DNA from: Ruminococcaceae bacterium UBA3215 | Lineage (GTDB): Bacteria; Bacillota; Clostridia; Oscillospirales; Ruminococcaceae | Direction: 5' to 3' | Assembly (NCBI GenBank): GCA_002363155.1 | Contig: DEWH01000017.1 | Span: 143,420 to 207,419 of the forward strand | Length of the DNA: 64,000 bases | Shown: positions 1 to 7,661 of the stretch, piece by piece | How the letters are laid out: every line of letters starts with the position of its first letter | Position numbering within the stretch: the first letter of the stretch is position 1 | Translations under genes and position numbers: made by a program | The notes under the pieces: generated by a model | Told to the model about the DNA's origin: nothing | What the model saw: only the letters and a program-made list of their open reading frames with translations | The model's database searches: none

Positions 1-646
1 TGATGCCGATGAACGGAAACAGCCAGTCCCGGTTCGTGCCGGAGAGGAGCCTGTCCATGAATATGCGCGACATTATCGGATCTATAATGCCGAACAGGTA
101 CGAAATTACAGTCGTAAGCATTACGAAAACCACAGCCGCGCCTGCGCCGGCAAGACGCTTTCTTGCAAAGGCGACAGTGCTCTTTCTCTTTCCGCTGGGC
201 TTGAAATCCGGACCCGGCACAGGCACGACAGTCACGCCGGTAAAGGAATTGTCGAATTCCTCTTCCGTGACTTTGACAAATCCCCTTGCCGGGTCATTTA
301 TGTACGCATACTTTCCCTTGAATCCGCAGAGCACCACGAAATGGTTGAAATTCCAGTGGATTATGCAGGGGAACTGTCCGAGCTTGCGAATTGACTCGGG
401 GGTTTTGCGGTATCCCTTTACGCTGAACCCATAGCCCTGTGCCGCGAGATAGATATTCTTCGCATTTGAACCGTCCCTTGAAACGCCGCAGTCCGAACGC
501 ACCTGCTCCAGCGGTATCCACTTCCCGTAGTACGCCATTACCATAGCAAGCGATGCCGCTCCGCATTCAAGCGCTTCGAGCTGCATTATCACCGGAACCT
601 TGGCGGCACCCTTTGCAACAGTAGGCCTGATCTTTTTTTCGCTCAT
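1..646 (-). CDS. NHLM-type ABC exporter with C39 leader peptidase (partial, cut by left edge)
   Basis: Only the first 215 residues lie in the window; the frame is still open at base 1. The N-terminus is a complete C39 cysteine peptidase domain: Cys28 in the motif LEALECGAASLAMV, His102 in NFNHFVVL and Asp118 in YINDPARG form the expected catalytic triad. A membrane helix starts near residue 178 (AVVFVMLTTVISYLFGI). This layout is that of peptidase-containing ABC transporters which cut a double-glycine-type leader and export the peptide; the MQLEALECGAASLAMV signature is typical of the NHLM (nitrile-hydratase-leader microcin) group. The ATG at 644-646 lies 15 bases after the HlyD-like gene. 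Membrane-domain remainder and ATPase domain must lie beyond the edge. The peptidase call is firm, the NHLM subgroup less so. Confidence 0.88.
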   Translation of the reverse strand, partial: MSEKKIRPTVAKGAAKVPVIMQLEALECGAASLAMVMAYYGKWIPLEQVRSDCGVSRDGSNAKNIYLAAQGYGFSVKGYRKTPESIRKLGQFPCIIHWNFNHFVVLCGFKGKYAYINDPARGFVKVTEEEFDNSFTGVTVVPVPGPDFKPSGKRKSTVAFARKRLAGAGAAVVFVMLTTVISYLFGIIDPIMSRIFMDRLLSGTNRDWLFPFIGI

Positions 647-661
647 TTTACGCTTTCCGCC

Positions 662-1084
662 TTACTTGAATAAAAATGTGACAGGTGAAACGGTCTCCAC
701 TACTATTTTCGCTTCATAATCTCCGTCAAGAAGCTCAACCGGTACGAGTGCGACAGTTCTCCCGTGATCGTCTTTGCTCATCGAGGCTATGCTGTATTCC
801 TCGGAGCCTATGCGAACGGTCATGCCGGCGGCGATCGGCACGGGGGTATTTTCCGTAGCCCACACATTCGCGGTGCCGTCCGAAACGTCTGCCATAGCGC
901 TCACCGTCGTTTCAAGCTTTCCGAGAGAAGCCCATGCGATAAACCCTATAAGCAGTGTTATGACTGCCGCGAGTATTACCCAGATACCGGGATTTGTTAC
1001 TTTAAGGTAGTCGTTGAGCTGTTCAGGGGAGTTTATCCTGTCGAGCGCACGCTGACTGAATATCTTGTTTTTCTGTTCTGCCAT
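662..1084 (-). CDS. miniature HlyD-like secretion protein of NHLM-type exporter
   Basis: 140 residues from the ATG at 1082-1084, chosen over an upstream in-frame ATG because AAGGAG sits just ahead of it. The N-terminal ~35 residues are cytoplasmic, followed by one membrane helix (about 37-55, GIWVILAAVITLLIGFIAWA) and an outside part that starts GKLETTVSAMADV and ends SPVTFLFK, which resembles the barrel edges of HlyD-family adaptors. Full-length HlyD-type partners of NHLM exporters are several times longer; the coiled-coil and lipoyl parts are absent here with no sign of a frameshift. It sits between the RsbW-like kinase (20-base gap) and the exporter (15-base gap), so it is probably an exporter subunit. 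The family link rests on layout and termini, not on strong motifs. Confidence 0.65.
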   Translation of the reverse strand: MAEQKNKIFSQRALDRINSPEQLNDYLKVTNPGIWVILAAVITLLIGFIAWASLGKLETTVSAMADVSDGTANVWATENTPVPIAAGMTVRIGSEEYSIASMSKDDHGRTVALVPVELLDGDYEAKIVVETVSPVTFLFK

Positions 1085-1104
1085 TATACCATTCTCCTTG
1101 ATGT

Positions 1105-1515
1105 TCACACAATGTTCTTGGTTATGGTAAGTATATTGCGGCCGTCCTTGTATTCATACTCGATCCCGTCCATGGTCTTTTTGACCATGAAGATGCCGAG
1201 TCCGCCTTTCTTTCTCTCTTTAAGCGGGGTCTTAATGTTCGGATCCGGCTTTGCGAGCGGGTCATAGGGCATTCCACCGTCAATGAAGCTGAGGACTACC
1301 GAAAGAGGGTCCTCCTTTGTCTCCACGCGTATCTGTGCAATTCCGATATCCGGGTCATAGGCGTAGCTTGAGATATTCACGAATATCTCCTCCACAGCCA
1401 CATCTATCTGCGACTTTATTCTTGAACTGCACGAAGCGGCTTTGAGGTGTTCCCCGACGAACGCGAGCACCTGCGGAAGGTTTTCCGGCACCGCCTGTAT
1501 ATCAAGTTTATCCAT
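1105..1515 (-). CDS. RsbW/SpoIIAB-like anti-sigma serine kinase (HATPase)
   Basis: 136 residues with the GHKL ATPase boxes in order: N box QIDVAVEEIFVNISSYAY, G1 box DGGMPYDP, G2 box KKGGLGIFMVKKTMD. Proteins of this size and layout phosphorylate a STAS partner and hold a sigma factor or other target. The gene follows the STAS gene by 11 bases and that follows the PP2C phosphatase, so all three parts of a partner switch lie together. AAGGAG precedes the ATG at 1515. No sigma factor is encoded nearby, so the target of this kinase is unknown. Confidence 0.88.
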   Translation of the reverse strand: MDKLDIQAVPENLPQVLAFVGEHLKAASCSSRIKSQIDVAVEEIFVNISSYAYDPDIGIAQIRVETKEDPLSVVLSFIDGGMPYDPLAKPDPNIKTPLKERKKGGLGIFMVKKTMDGIEYEYKDGRNILTITKNIV

Positions 1516-1526
1516 TGCGATTCTCC

Positions 1527-1823
1527 TTATTCTATGGTAAGATCGTCGATGAAACCGGTAACTTCAAATACGTCCATTACCTCGGGGCATACATTCTTCA
1601 CCGTCATCTCACCCTGATCCTCCATTATCTGCATTGCGGTAAGCAATACGCGAAGACCGGCGCTTGAGATGTATTCAAGCTTCTCAAAGTCCATCACGAG
1701 CTTCTCAACGCCGTCAAGCGCAGGTTCAAGCTTCTTTTCAAGACCCGGTGCCGTAAGGGTATCAAGTCTTCCTTCAAGTGCGACGGTAAGATGATTCCCG
1801 TCTCTGTTCATTGTAACATTCAT
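1527..1823 (-). CDS. STAS-domain anti-anti-sigma factor
   Basis: 98 residues, one STAS domain. The segment DFEKLEYISSAGLRVLL holds the conserved phospho-acceptor region (SSAGLR) of SpoIIAA/RsbV proteins, and the protein ends with the usual helix (VFEVTGFIDDLTIE). The start is the ATG at 1821-1823, with a GGGGG ribosome site; it overlaps the phosphatase stop codon as ATGA, so the two are probably translationally coupled. Expected role: dephosphorylated by the upstream phosphatase, it would bind the downstream RsbW-like kinase and free that kinase's target. Confidence 0.9.
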   Translation of the reverse strand: MNVTMNRDGNHLTVALEGRLDTLTAPGLEKKLEPALDGVEKLVMDFEKLEYISSAGLRVLLTAMQIMEDQGEMTVKNVCPEVMDVFEVTGFIDDLTIE

Positions 1824-3610
1824 ATCTGTTCCCCCGTTTTGGTTTTTCCGTTGTATTTTATGCAAAGCATAGTAAGATCGTCGAACTGCGGCGCATCACC
1901 TACAAATCTGTTTATTGCCTCAGTCATATTTTTCAGCAGTGTTTCCGGCAGAGCATCTGGATCGCTGTTGAGCGTTTCGAGCATACGTCCCGTGCCGAAA
2001 AGCTCGTTTCCGGCATTTGCCGCTTCAGCCGCGCCGTCTGTATATACGAAAAGCGTTCCGCCGGGTTCGACATCGAACTCATACTCGGTATAGCGCTTTT
2101 TCTTCATTGCTCCGAGCACAAATCCGTGCTTGTCTTTGAAAATCTCAAACTGGCCGCCGGGCTTCCGTATCATCGGGTATTCATGACCGGCGTTTGCAGC
2201 CTTTATATGACCTGTCGTGATATCGAGCACGCCGAACCACACCGTTACAAACATCTTGTTCTTGTTGTTCTCGCAGATGCTTGCATTTGCGCGGTTCAGC
2301 ACTTCCGCGGGCGGCAGCCCCGTCATAGCGTAGTTCTTCACAAGCATCTTTGACATCATCATAAACAGCGCCGCAGGCACGCCCTTGCCGGATACGTCCG
2401 CGATAACAAGTCCGAGATGCTCCTCGTCTATGAAGAAGAAGTCGTAGAAATCACCGCCGACTTCCTTTGCCGGATCCATTGAAGCGTAAAGCGAAAGCTC
2501 CGGTATATCCGGGAATGACGTCGGGAGCATATCCGCTTGGATCTTCGTGGCGAGGTCAAGTTCGGCTTCCACTCTCTCCCGCTCACTGTTGAGACGCAGG
2601 TTTTCTTCCGTGTACCTGTCGATCTCCACCGCAAGTTCCGAGATACTGTCGGCAAGCCTTCCGAACTCATTCTTCGCCTTTACAGCCGACATTTTCTTAA
2701 CTACCGCTTCGCTGTTCTTTGTCTCGATATATTCGCGGACTGCGTTATGCACTTTCACCGTAGGTCTTACGGCTTTGAGATATATGAACAGGATCAGCAT
2801 TATATTTATGAGAATGAGGCACACCGCTCCCCATATTATCATATAGTTCAGATTGACATTGAGTATATGCGCAAAGGAAGACCAGTCATATTCAAAGCAA
2901 AGAACATACAGCATTTCTCCGTTGACTATCACCGGTACAAATGCAAGATATGTAAGGCTTCTGTTCCCTTCAATATAAAGGTCCTGATAAACGATATCGC
3001 CGTAATCAACGCCGTATGTTCCGTTATGAAGCACGTCAAACAGCGGGACAGAATCATCTTTTTCAGCCTGGAGCCCGAGAGAGTGATCGCCGACTTCATC
3101 GCTGTAGCCGTTGCTTTCAAATATCATGCATATATCGCCTTCGTCTTCACTGTGCTCTTCGCCGTATTTACGGATATCAAAGCAATAAACGGCTTCAAAG
3201 GTGTCATCTCCGCGCTTTCTGTCAAAGACGTTCACTATATAATTGTACATGGCTTTCAGAAAAGCACGTTTCGTCTCTTCATCCCATGTATTGATCTCTT
3301 CCATATCAAGCGTCTGCGCATAAACGGAATAATTCAGCTCGTCCTCAAAGGTCAGCTGTAATTCCGAGGCCGGCTCATGGACCATATCGGGATCCTTTTC
3401 CCACTCATCTATCACCCATTTTACTATATCGGTGCTCATGAACAGGTTCTTGTACTCTTTGACCTGCTTCACGATAGCGTCGTTGTTCGACTCTATGTAC
3501 ATGTTTCTGGTACCGCTGATAACGATAAAACCAATGAGCGCAAGCGCGAATATGAACATCAGCGTTACTATGATACTTACCTGTACGGCAAGTTTTCTTG
3601 TTTTTTTCAT
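1820..3610 (-). CDS. membrane sensor PP2C-type phosphatase (RsbU/SpoIIE family)
   Basis: 596 residues. Two membrane helices (about 10-30 and 255-278) flank a ~220-residue outside domain without a motif I recognise. A HAMP-like linker and a coiled coil (TEENLRLNSERERVEAELDL) lead to the PPM/SpoIIE phosphatase domain, with KEVGGDFYDFF, VIADVSGKGVPAALF, FVYTDGAAEA and APQFDDLTML carrying the metal-binding aspartates. It should sense an outside signal and dephosphorylate the STAS protein encoded by the next, overlapping gene. It follows the ketoreductase by 24 bases in the same operon. A full-length paralogue is encoded divergently at 9352-11088. Confidence 0.92.
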   Translation of the reverse strand: MKKTRKLAVQVSIIVTLMFIFALALIGFIVISGTRNMYIESNNDAIVKQVKEYKNLFMSTDIVKWVIDEWEKDPDMVHEPASELQLTFEDELNYSVYAQTLDMEEINTWDEETKRAFLKAMYNYIVNVFDRKRGDDTFEAVYCFDIRKYGEEHSEDEGDICMIFESNGYSDEVGDHSLGLQAEKDDSVPLFDVLHNGTYGVDYGDIVYQDLYIEGNRSLTYLAFVPVIVNGEMLYVLCFEYDWSSFAHILNVNLNYMIIWGAVCLILINIMLILFIYLKAVRPTVKVHNAVREYIETKNSEAVVKKMSAVKAKNEFGRLADSISELAVEIDRYTEENLRLNSERERVEAELDLATKIQADMLPTSFPDIPELSLYASMDPAKEVGGDFYDFFFIDEEHLGLVIADVSGKGVPAALFMMMSKMLVKNYAMTGLPPAEVLNRANASICENNKNKMFVTVWFGVLDITTGHIKAANAGHEYPMIRKPGGQFEIFKDKHGFVLGAMKKKRYTEYEFDVEPGGTLFVYTDGAAEAANAGNELFGTGRMLETLNSDPDALPETLLKNMTEAINRFVGDAPQFDDLTMLCIKYNGKTKTGEQI

Positions 3611-3634
3611 TTACACCACCAATGCCGGTTATTT

Positions 3635-4354
3635 TTATACAGACAATCCGCCGTCGATCACGAAGGACTGCCCGGTAATATACCGGGACCTGTCGCTTAT
3701 CAGAAACGCGCATAGCTCCGCGACTTCCTCCGGCTTTCCGAAGCGTTTCGCAGGGATCTTTGCGATGCATTCGCTGCGGAATCTCTCATCGAATCCCGCG
3801 GTCATATCCGTTTCGATAAATCCCGGAGCAACCGTATTTACGCGGATATTCTTTCCCGCAAGCTCCAGTGCCGCAGCTCTCGTCATAGCGTCAAGAGCGC
3901 CTTTTGAAGCACAGTAGCTTGACTGCCCGATACCGCCTCTTATGCCGAATACCGAGCTTATATTCACGACCGAACCGCCTTTGCGTGAAACGAGGGGTAC
4001 GACAGCGCCCTGCAAAATGCGCATTGCCGAAAAAAGGTTGGTCTCAAGCACATTTTCCCACTTGTCGGGAGAAGCGGCAAACAGCGGTTCGGAAGCTGTG
4101 ATGCCGATGCAGTTCACAAGAGCATCTATCCCGCCGAAAGCGCGTATCTCCGCCTTGACCGTCTTTGTGATATCTTCCCTGCTGCCGGCATCGAGCACGA
4201 ACAGCTTCGCACCGATCGTCTCAAGCTCCGGCTTCATGGTGCGGTATGAACCGAGGACTTCGGCGCCTTCCGAAATGAACAGCTTCGCGCAGGCAGTCCC
4301 GATACCTCCGGAAATGCCCGTTACAAGCACCTTTTTTCCTTCGAGAATTCCCAT
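3635..4354 (-). CDS. 3-oxoacyl-ACP reductase (FabG-like SDR)
   Basis: 239 residues, the usual length of a classical short-chain dehydrogenase. The NADP loop is VTGISGGIGTA (residues 11-21), the structural NxxG is NCIGIT, and the catalytic set is Ser134 (NISSVFG), Tyr147 and Lys151 (YCASK). The end SRYITGQSFVIDGGLSV is typical of FabG. Its ATG lies three bases after the stop of the degenerate ketosynthase, and ACP and two ketosynthases precede it, so it probably reduces the beta-keto group of chains carried by the local ACP rather than serving housekeeping fatty acid synthesis. The rest of a fatty acid set (dehydratase, enoyl reductase, malonyl transferase) is absent here. Confidence 0.9.
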   Translation of the reverse strand: MGILEGKKVLVTGISGGIGTACAKLFISEGAEVLGSYRTMKPELETIGAKLFVLDAGSREDITKTVKAEIRAFGGIDALVNCIGITASEPLFAASPDKWENVLETNLFSAMRILQGAVVPLVSRKGGSVVNISSVFGIRGGIGQSSYCASKGALDAMTRAAALELAGKNIRVNTVAPGFIETDMTAGFDERFRSECIAKIPAKRFGKPEEVAELCAFLISDRSRYITGQSFVIDGGLSV

Positions 4355-4357
4355 ATC

Positions 4358-5338
4358 CTATGCCCTTTCGATCATCGCCGTGCAGTAATTGCCCACCATA
4401 TCCGTTCCGGTCACGAGCACCTTCCCGTACATTCCGCATTTTACCGCAGCCGCGGCAAAGGCGGCATTCACCGCATATCCGCAGCCCAGCGTCTCGCCGG
4501 CGTATTTCTTCGGTGCGAACCGCACAGCGCCGGGGAAAACATCTTCTGCCGCGCCGTTTTCGATATCGTCGAAGTATGTGCCGTTTGCGGAGGTGAATAC
4601 CGCGTCCGGCGCATAATCATATCTTTTCAGTATATCCGCTATGATATCCGCCGCACTGCCGTCAAGCCTGTGCAGAAGCGGACTTTTCCCGAGAGAAGCG
4701 GAATATGACCTGCTTATCTCAGCCAGAGTTCTCTCCGTCTTTTCGCGGCTTGTCATAAACATTGCCGCTCCCTCGGACAGCTCACAGCCTTTCAGCGTAT
4801 CGAGCCTGCCGAGCTCATCGAACAGTGCAGTATCGTATTCTTCCACCGAGCCGCAGAGTATCATATCCGCCTTTCCCGTACCGAGAAGCAGTGCCGTGTA
4901 TTCGATAGGGTCCCCGCCGGTAAGCACTGTGCTTGCTCCTCTGAAATCGTTCAGTATGCAGATCTGTCCGACGCAGGAATTCGGCACGGTCCCGGAAAAG
5001 ACAGCAGGACTGCACAGTCCCGGCACGCCTTTTGCCGTCATATCGCCGAACTGCGAGTGATAAACGCTTGAACCGTAGCCGGTGGAAACTATGGTGCCTA
5101 TCCTGCGGTGATCTGTCCCCTCCGGTATTGCCGCTTCCCGTACCGCATTATCCGCCGCGGTGCAGGCTAATTTGTTGTAACGGCTGTTGCGCCGCATTTT
5201 TGCCGCGGGGATCTGCGACTCGAACTCAACCGGAAGCGAAGAAAGCTCCGGTGCGTTCCCATTCAGCACTTTTATTATATCCTCGGTTGACTGTGCGCAG
5301 CGGGAGATGATACCGATGCTCTGAATGTAAGCTGTCAT
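4358..5338 (-). CDS. degenerate ketosynthase, chain-length-factor-like
   Basis: 326 residues from the ATG that overlaps the preceding stop as ATGA. The thiolase fold is visible (KMRRNSRYNKLACTAADNAV near the N-terminus, GKADMILCGSVEE mid-way), but all three catalytic residues are replaced: the active-site Cys aligns with Val138/Leu139 in GASTVLTGGDP, the first His with Asn in SANGTYFDD, and the second His with Glu in YAGETLGCGYA. A dead ketosynthase directly after an active one is the layout of KS-alpha/KS-beta pairs in type II polyketide and aryl polyene systems, where the dead member sets chain length. I infer that role; an initiation or structural role is also possible. Confidence 0.8.
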   Translation of the reverse strand: MTAYIQSIGIISRCAQSTEDIIKVLNGNAPELSSLPVEFESQIPAAKMRRNSRYNKLACTAADNAVREAAIPEGTDHRRIGTIVSTGYGSSVYHSQFGDMTAKGVPGLCSPAVFSGTVPNSCVGQICILNDFRGASTVLTGGDPIEYTALLLGTGKADMILCGSVEEYDTALFDELGRLDTLKGCELSEGAAMFMTSREKTERTLAEISRSYSASLGKSPLLHRLDGSAADIIADILKRYDYAPDAVFTSANGTYFDDIENGAAEDVFPGAVRFAPKKYAGETLGCGYAVNAAFAAAAVKCGMYGKVLVTGTDMVGNYCTAMIERA

Positions 5339-6435
5339 TCTCCCACCCACTTTCTGATTATAATGCCTGCGCTGTTTCCGGAGAACCCGAAGCTGTCTGA
5401 CATCGCGTATTCCATATCTATCCTCTCCGGCGCATTGTACATCTCACAGCCGTCAAGCGGCTCCGTAAGCCGCGGCATAACTATCGGCTCTCCGGACTGC
5501 ATCGAGCGGATAACACTTGCGAGTTCCACAGCGCCGGACGCTCCCATGCAGTGTCCGATGAGCGCCTTTGTGGAGCTTACGAAAGGCTTTTTCTCCGCGC
5601 CGCCATACAGCTTTCCGAGCGCGTTCGTCTCCATTGTGTCGTTAAGAACGGTACCTGTACCGTGGCCGTTTATGTAGTCGATCATATCCGCGGTGATACC
5701 TGCGTCCTCAAGCGCGTTCAGCATAAGGTGATACGCTTCTTCGCCGGTAGGTTCCGGACTTGTGGCATGGTATGCGTCATTTCCCGTCGCGGAGCCTATG
5801 ATCTCACAGTATATCTTTGCATTCCTCGCTGCTGCGTGTTCGAGTGTCTCCAGCATAAAGAACGCACCGCCCTCACCGATGTTGATGCCGTCGTGCTTCA
5901 CATCGTAGGGGCTGCATACATCTGCGCTGAGGGATCTGAGGCAGTTGAACCCGTATGCCGCCATCTGCGTGAGCTCATCTGCGCCGCCGGCTATTGCCGT
6001 ACTGCACAGCCCGTTTCTGATGAAGTCGTATGCCATGCCTATCGCGGTAGTTCCGGCTGCGCAGGAAGCGGAGGAAATGTCGATACACCCCCGCACACCC
6101 GCAAGTTCCGCCGCGTAAACGGCGAACTCGTTCATCATAGCGAGCGTATCCGCACCGCTCCTGCTGTGTTCGAGAAAGGCGTTGTCACGGGCAAGCAGAG
6201 TCCCGAAAAACATTCGGCAGTCCGCTCCGCAGGCGGAGATATCCGACTTGTCAAGCCCCGCGTCCGCAAGCATATCGCTTATGGTGCGCCGGATTATATC
6301 GTAAAGCCTGTTCTCTTTGTCAAGTCCGTCTATCTCGCCGAACTTATCCGTCAGCAGCCCTTCCGTGCCGAACACGGTACACGGCTTTATCTCACCGCTG
6401 ACTGCGCCCATTCCGGTTATAACTACCCTGCTCAT
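5335..6435 (-). CDS. beta-ketoacyl-ACP synthase (active KS)
   Basis: 366 residues, slightly shorter than FabF. It carries the full Cys-His-His triad: Cys125 in SSASCAAGTT, His258 in NGHGTGTVLND and His295 in LIGHCMGASGAVE. The conserved CSPYDVKHDGINIGEGG stretch (174-190) is also present. It should extend an acyl chain on the ACP encoded just upstream. The start overlaps the acp stop as ATGA and its own stop overlaps the next gene's start in the same way, which favours equal synthesis of the three proteins. KS, degenerate KS, KR and ACP together form a compact dedicated elongation set. Confidence 0.92.
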   Translation of the reverse strand: MSRVVITGMGAVSGEIKPCTVFGTEGLLTDKFGEIDGLDKENRLYDIIRRTISDMLADAGLDKSDISACGADCRMFFGTLLARDNAFLEHSRSGADTLAMMNEFAVYAAELAGVRGCIDISSASCAAGTTAIGMAYDFIRNGLCSTAIAGGADELTQMAAYGFNCLRSLSADVCSPYDVKHDGINIGEGGAFFMLETLEHAAARNAKIYCEIIGSATGNDAYHATSPEPTGEEAYHLMLNALEDAGITADMIDYINGHGTGTVLNDTMETNALGKLYGGAEKKPFVSSTKALIGHCMGASGAVELASVIRSMQSGEPIVMPRLTEPLDGCEMYNAPERIDMEYAMSDSFGFSGNSAGIIIRKWVGE

Positions 6436-6704
6436 TCGTTTATACCATGCTCGCTGAGGTACTGGGCGACCGCGTTCACCGAATACAGCTTCTTTACATC
6501 TTCGGCGGGAACATCGTATCCGAACAGCTCAAATATCATCGTTACCAGCTCCAGCGCATCTATGGAATCGAGTCCGAGGTTTGGGCGGTCATCGCCGGTA
6601 TTGAATATGATAGTATCGTCGCTGAAACCGGCGAGCATATCGTCGTCTATATCAAGGTGAGAAATGATGTTTTCTCTGATCTTTGCAACAAATTCTTCTT
6701 TCAT
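6432..6704 (-). CDS. acyl carrier protein
   Basis: 90 residues with the phosphopantetheine site Ser47 in LGLDSIDALELV. It is acidic and ends in the usual ACP helix (NAVAQYLSEHG). An insertion (FNTGDDRPN) before the DSI motif makes it a little longer than housekeeping AcpP and fits a specialised carrier. Its ATG overlaps the GNAT stop as ATGA, and its stop overlaps the ketosynthase start. No phosphopantetheinyl transferase is seen nearby, so a housekeeping one would have to load it. Confidence 0.93.
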   Translation of the reverse strand: MKEEFVAKIRENIISHLDIDDDMLAGFSDDTIIFNTGDDRPNLGLDSIDALELVTMIFELFGYDVPAEDVKKLYSVNAVAQYLSEHGINE

Positions 6705-7606
6705 CTGATATCCTCCTCTGTTTTCGGGAAAAGGCTGAAACCTACTATCGTGCTGCGCCTTGAAACAAGCACAGACAGCACTTTCTCGCGGAAAGCGTTT
6801 GCACTTTCGCCGGCTCTTTCCATTGTGAACACGAGCCGGGTAACTCCCCTCTCGCGCACTATATCCGCGGCATCTGCGATAGCGAGCATTATCACGCCGC
6901 TTCCGTGAAGTGCGGCTGAGGAAGAGAGCGTCTTGAAGATCACGCTCTTTCTGTCCGCCATATATGCGAACACATAAGCGGCAAGCCGTCCGTTATGGGT
7001 GCATATCACGCTGATATCGGGAGTGATCTCCGCGCCGGGAAGTATGAGGTGCTGATGATTCTGCTGGCACCTGTACTCGCTGTTTGGGGCATCTCTGTAC
7101 TGCTGAAGCAGGTCTTCCGATGCCTTATCGAGGGTAAGCGTTGAAAATCCCTGTCTGCGCAGGGTATCGCAGAGCCGTCTTCCGTGCTTATCCATGTATG
7201 CGTCCCAGCGTTCCCACATATCGTTGCCGTCGCAGAGATAGACAGAGCGTCCGTTGCGGCGCTCGAATCCGCATTTTTCCATAACGTGCATTACAGCCGG
7301 AGCGAACTCATGGGAATCGGAGAGTGAAGTTCCTATGGGACTTCCGGCGGAATCCGCGGCATAGCGCACAAGTGCCTGCATAACGCCTCGCCCCCGCAGT
7401 TCCGGCTTCGTGAACGTGTGATGTATCAGCTCCGTTCCGCGGTCATTCCCCAAAAACATATATCCTGCGGGTTCCCCGTCAAGATAAGCGTAAAGCGCAC
7501 TGCCGTCTTTTCCGGCATTCTCCGCGCACCTTTCGGTGTACATCGTGGTATATCCGGCGAACAGTTCCCTGTAAAGACCCGGTTCGCCTTTTTCAACAGT
7601 TATCAT
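6701..7606 (-). CDS. double-domain GNAT acyltransferase
   Basis: 301 residues in two GNAT-like halves. The N-terminal half has the acyl-CoA/pantetheine loop PELRGRGVMQALVRYA (about 68-83) and a typical end (HVMEKCGFERRNGRSVYL). The C-terminal half is weaker (HGSGVIMLAIADAADIVRERG). It lies between the radical SAM gene (55-base gap) and acp (ATGA overlap). GNATs are known to acylate amino groups, and in selidamide-type lipopeptides a GNAT puts a fatty acyl chain on a peptide made with an NHLP or similar leader. The tight linkage to acp suggests the local acyl-ACP as donor; that is inference. It could also be an ordinary N-acetyltransferase. Confidence 0.82.
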   Translation of the reverse strand: MITVEKGEPGLYRELFAGYTTMYTERCAENAGKDGSALYAYLDGEPAGYMFLGNDRGTELIHHTFTKPELRGRGVMQALVRYAADSAGSPIGTSLSDSHEFAPAVMHVMEKCGFERRNGRSVYLCDGNDMWERWDAYMDKHGRRLCDTLRRQGFSTLTLDKASEDLLQQYRDAPNSEYRCQQNHQHLILPGAEITPDISVICTHNGRLAAYVFAYMADRKSVIFKTLSSSAALHGSGVIMLAIADAADIVRERGVTRLVFTMERAGESANAFREKVLSVLVSRRSTIVGFSLFPKTEEDIR

Positions 7607-7661
7607 AGATCACAGCTTCCTTGTGTTTCTTTTGATATTGTTTTATTGTTTATCCGATGCC

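Noticed and set aside
2537..3361. 274-codon open frame antisense to the membrane phosphatase
   Set aside because: The phosphatase has clear catalytic motifs through this stretch; the antisense translation has none.
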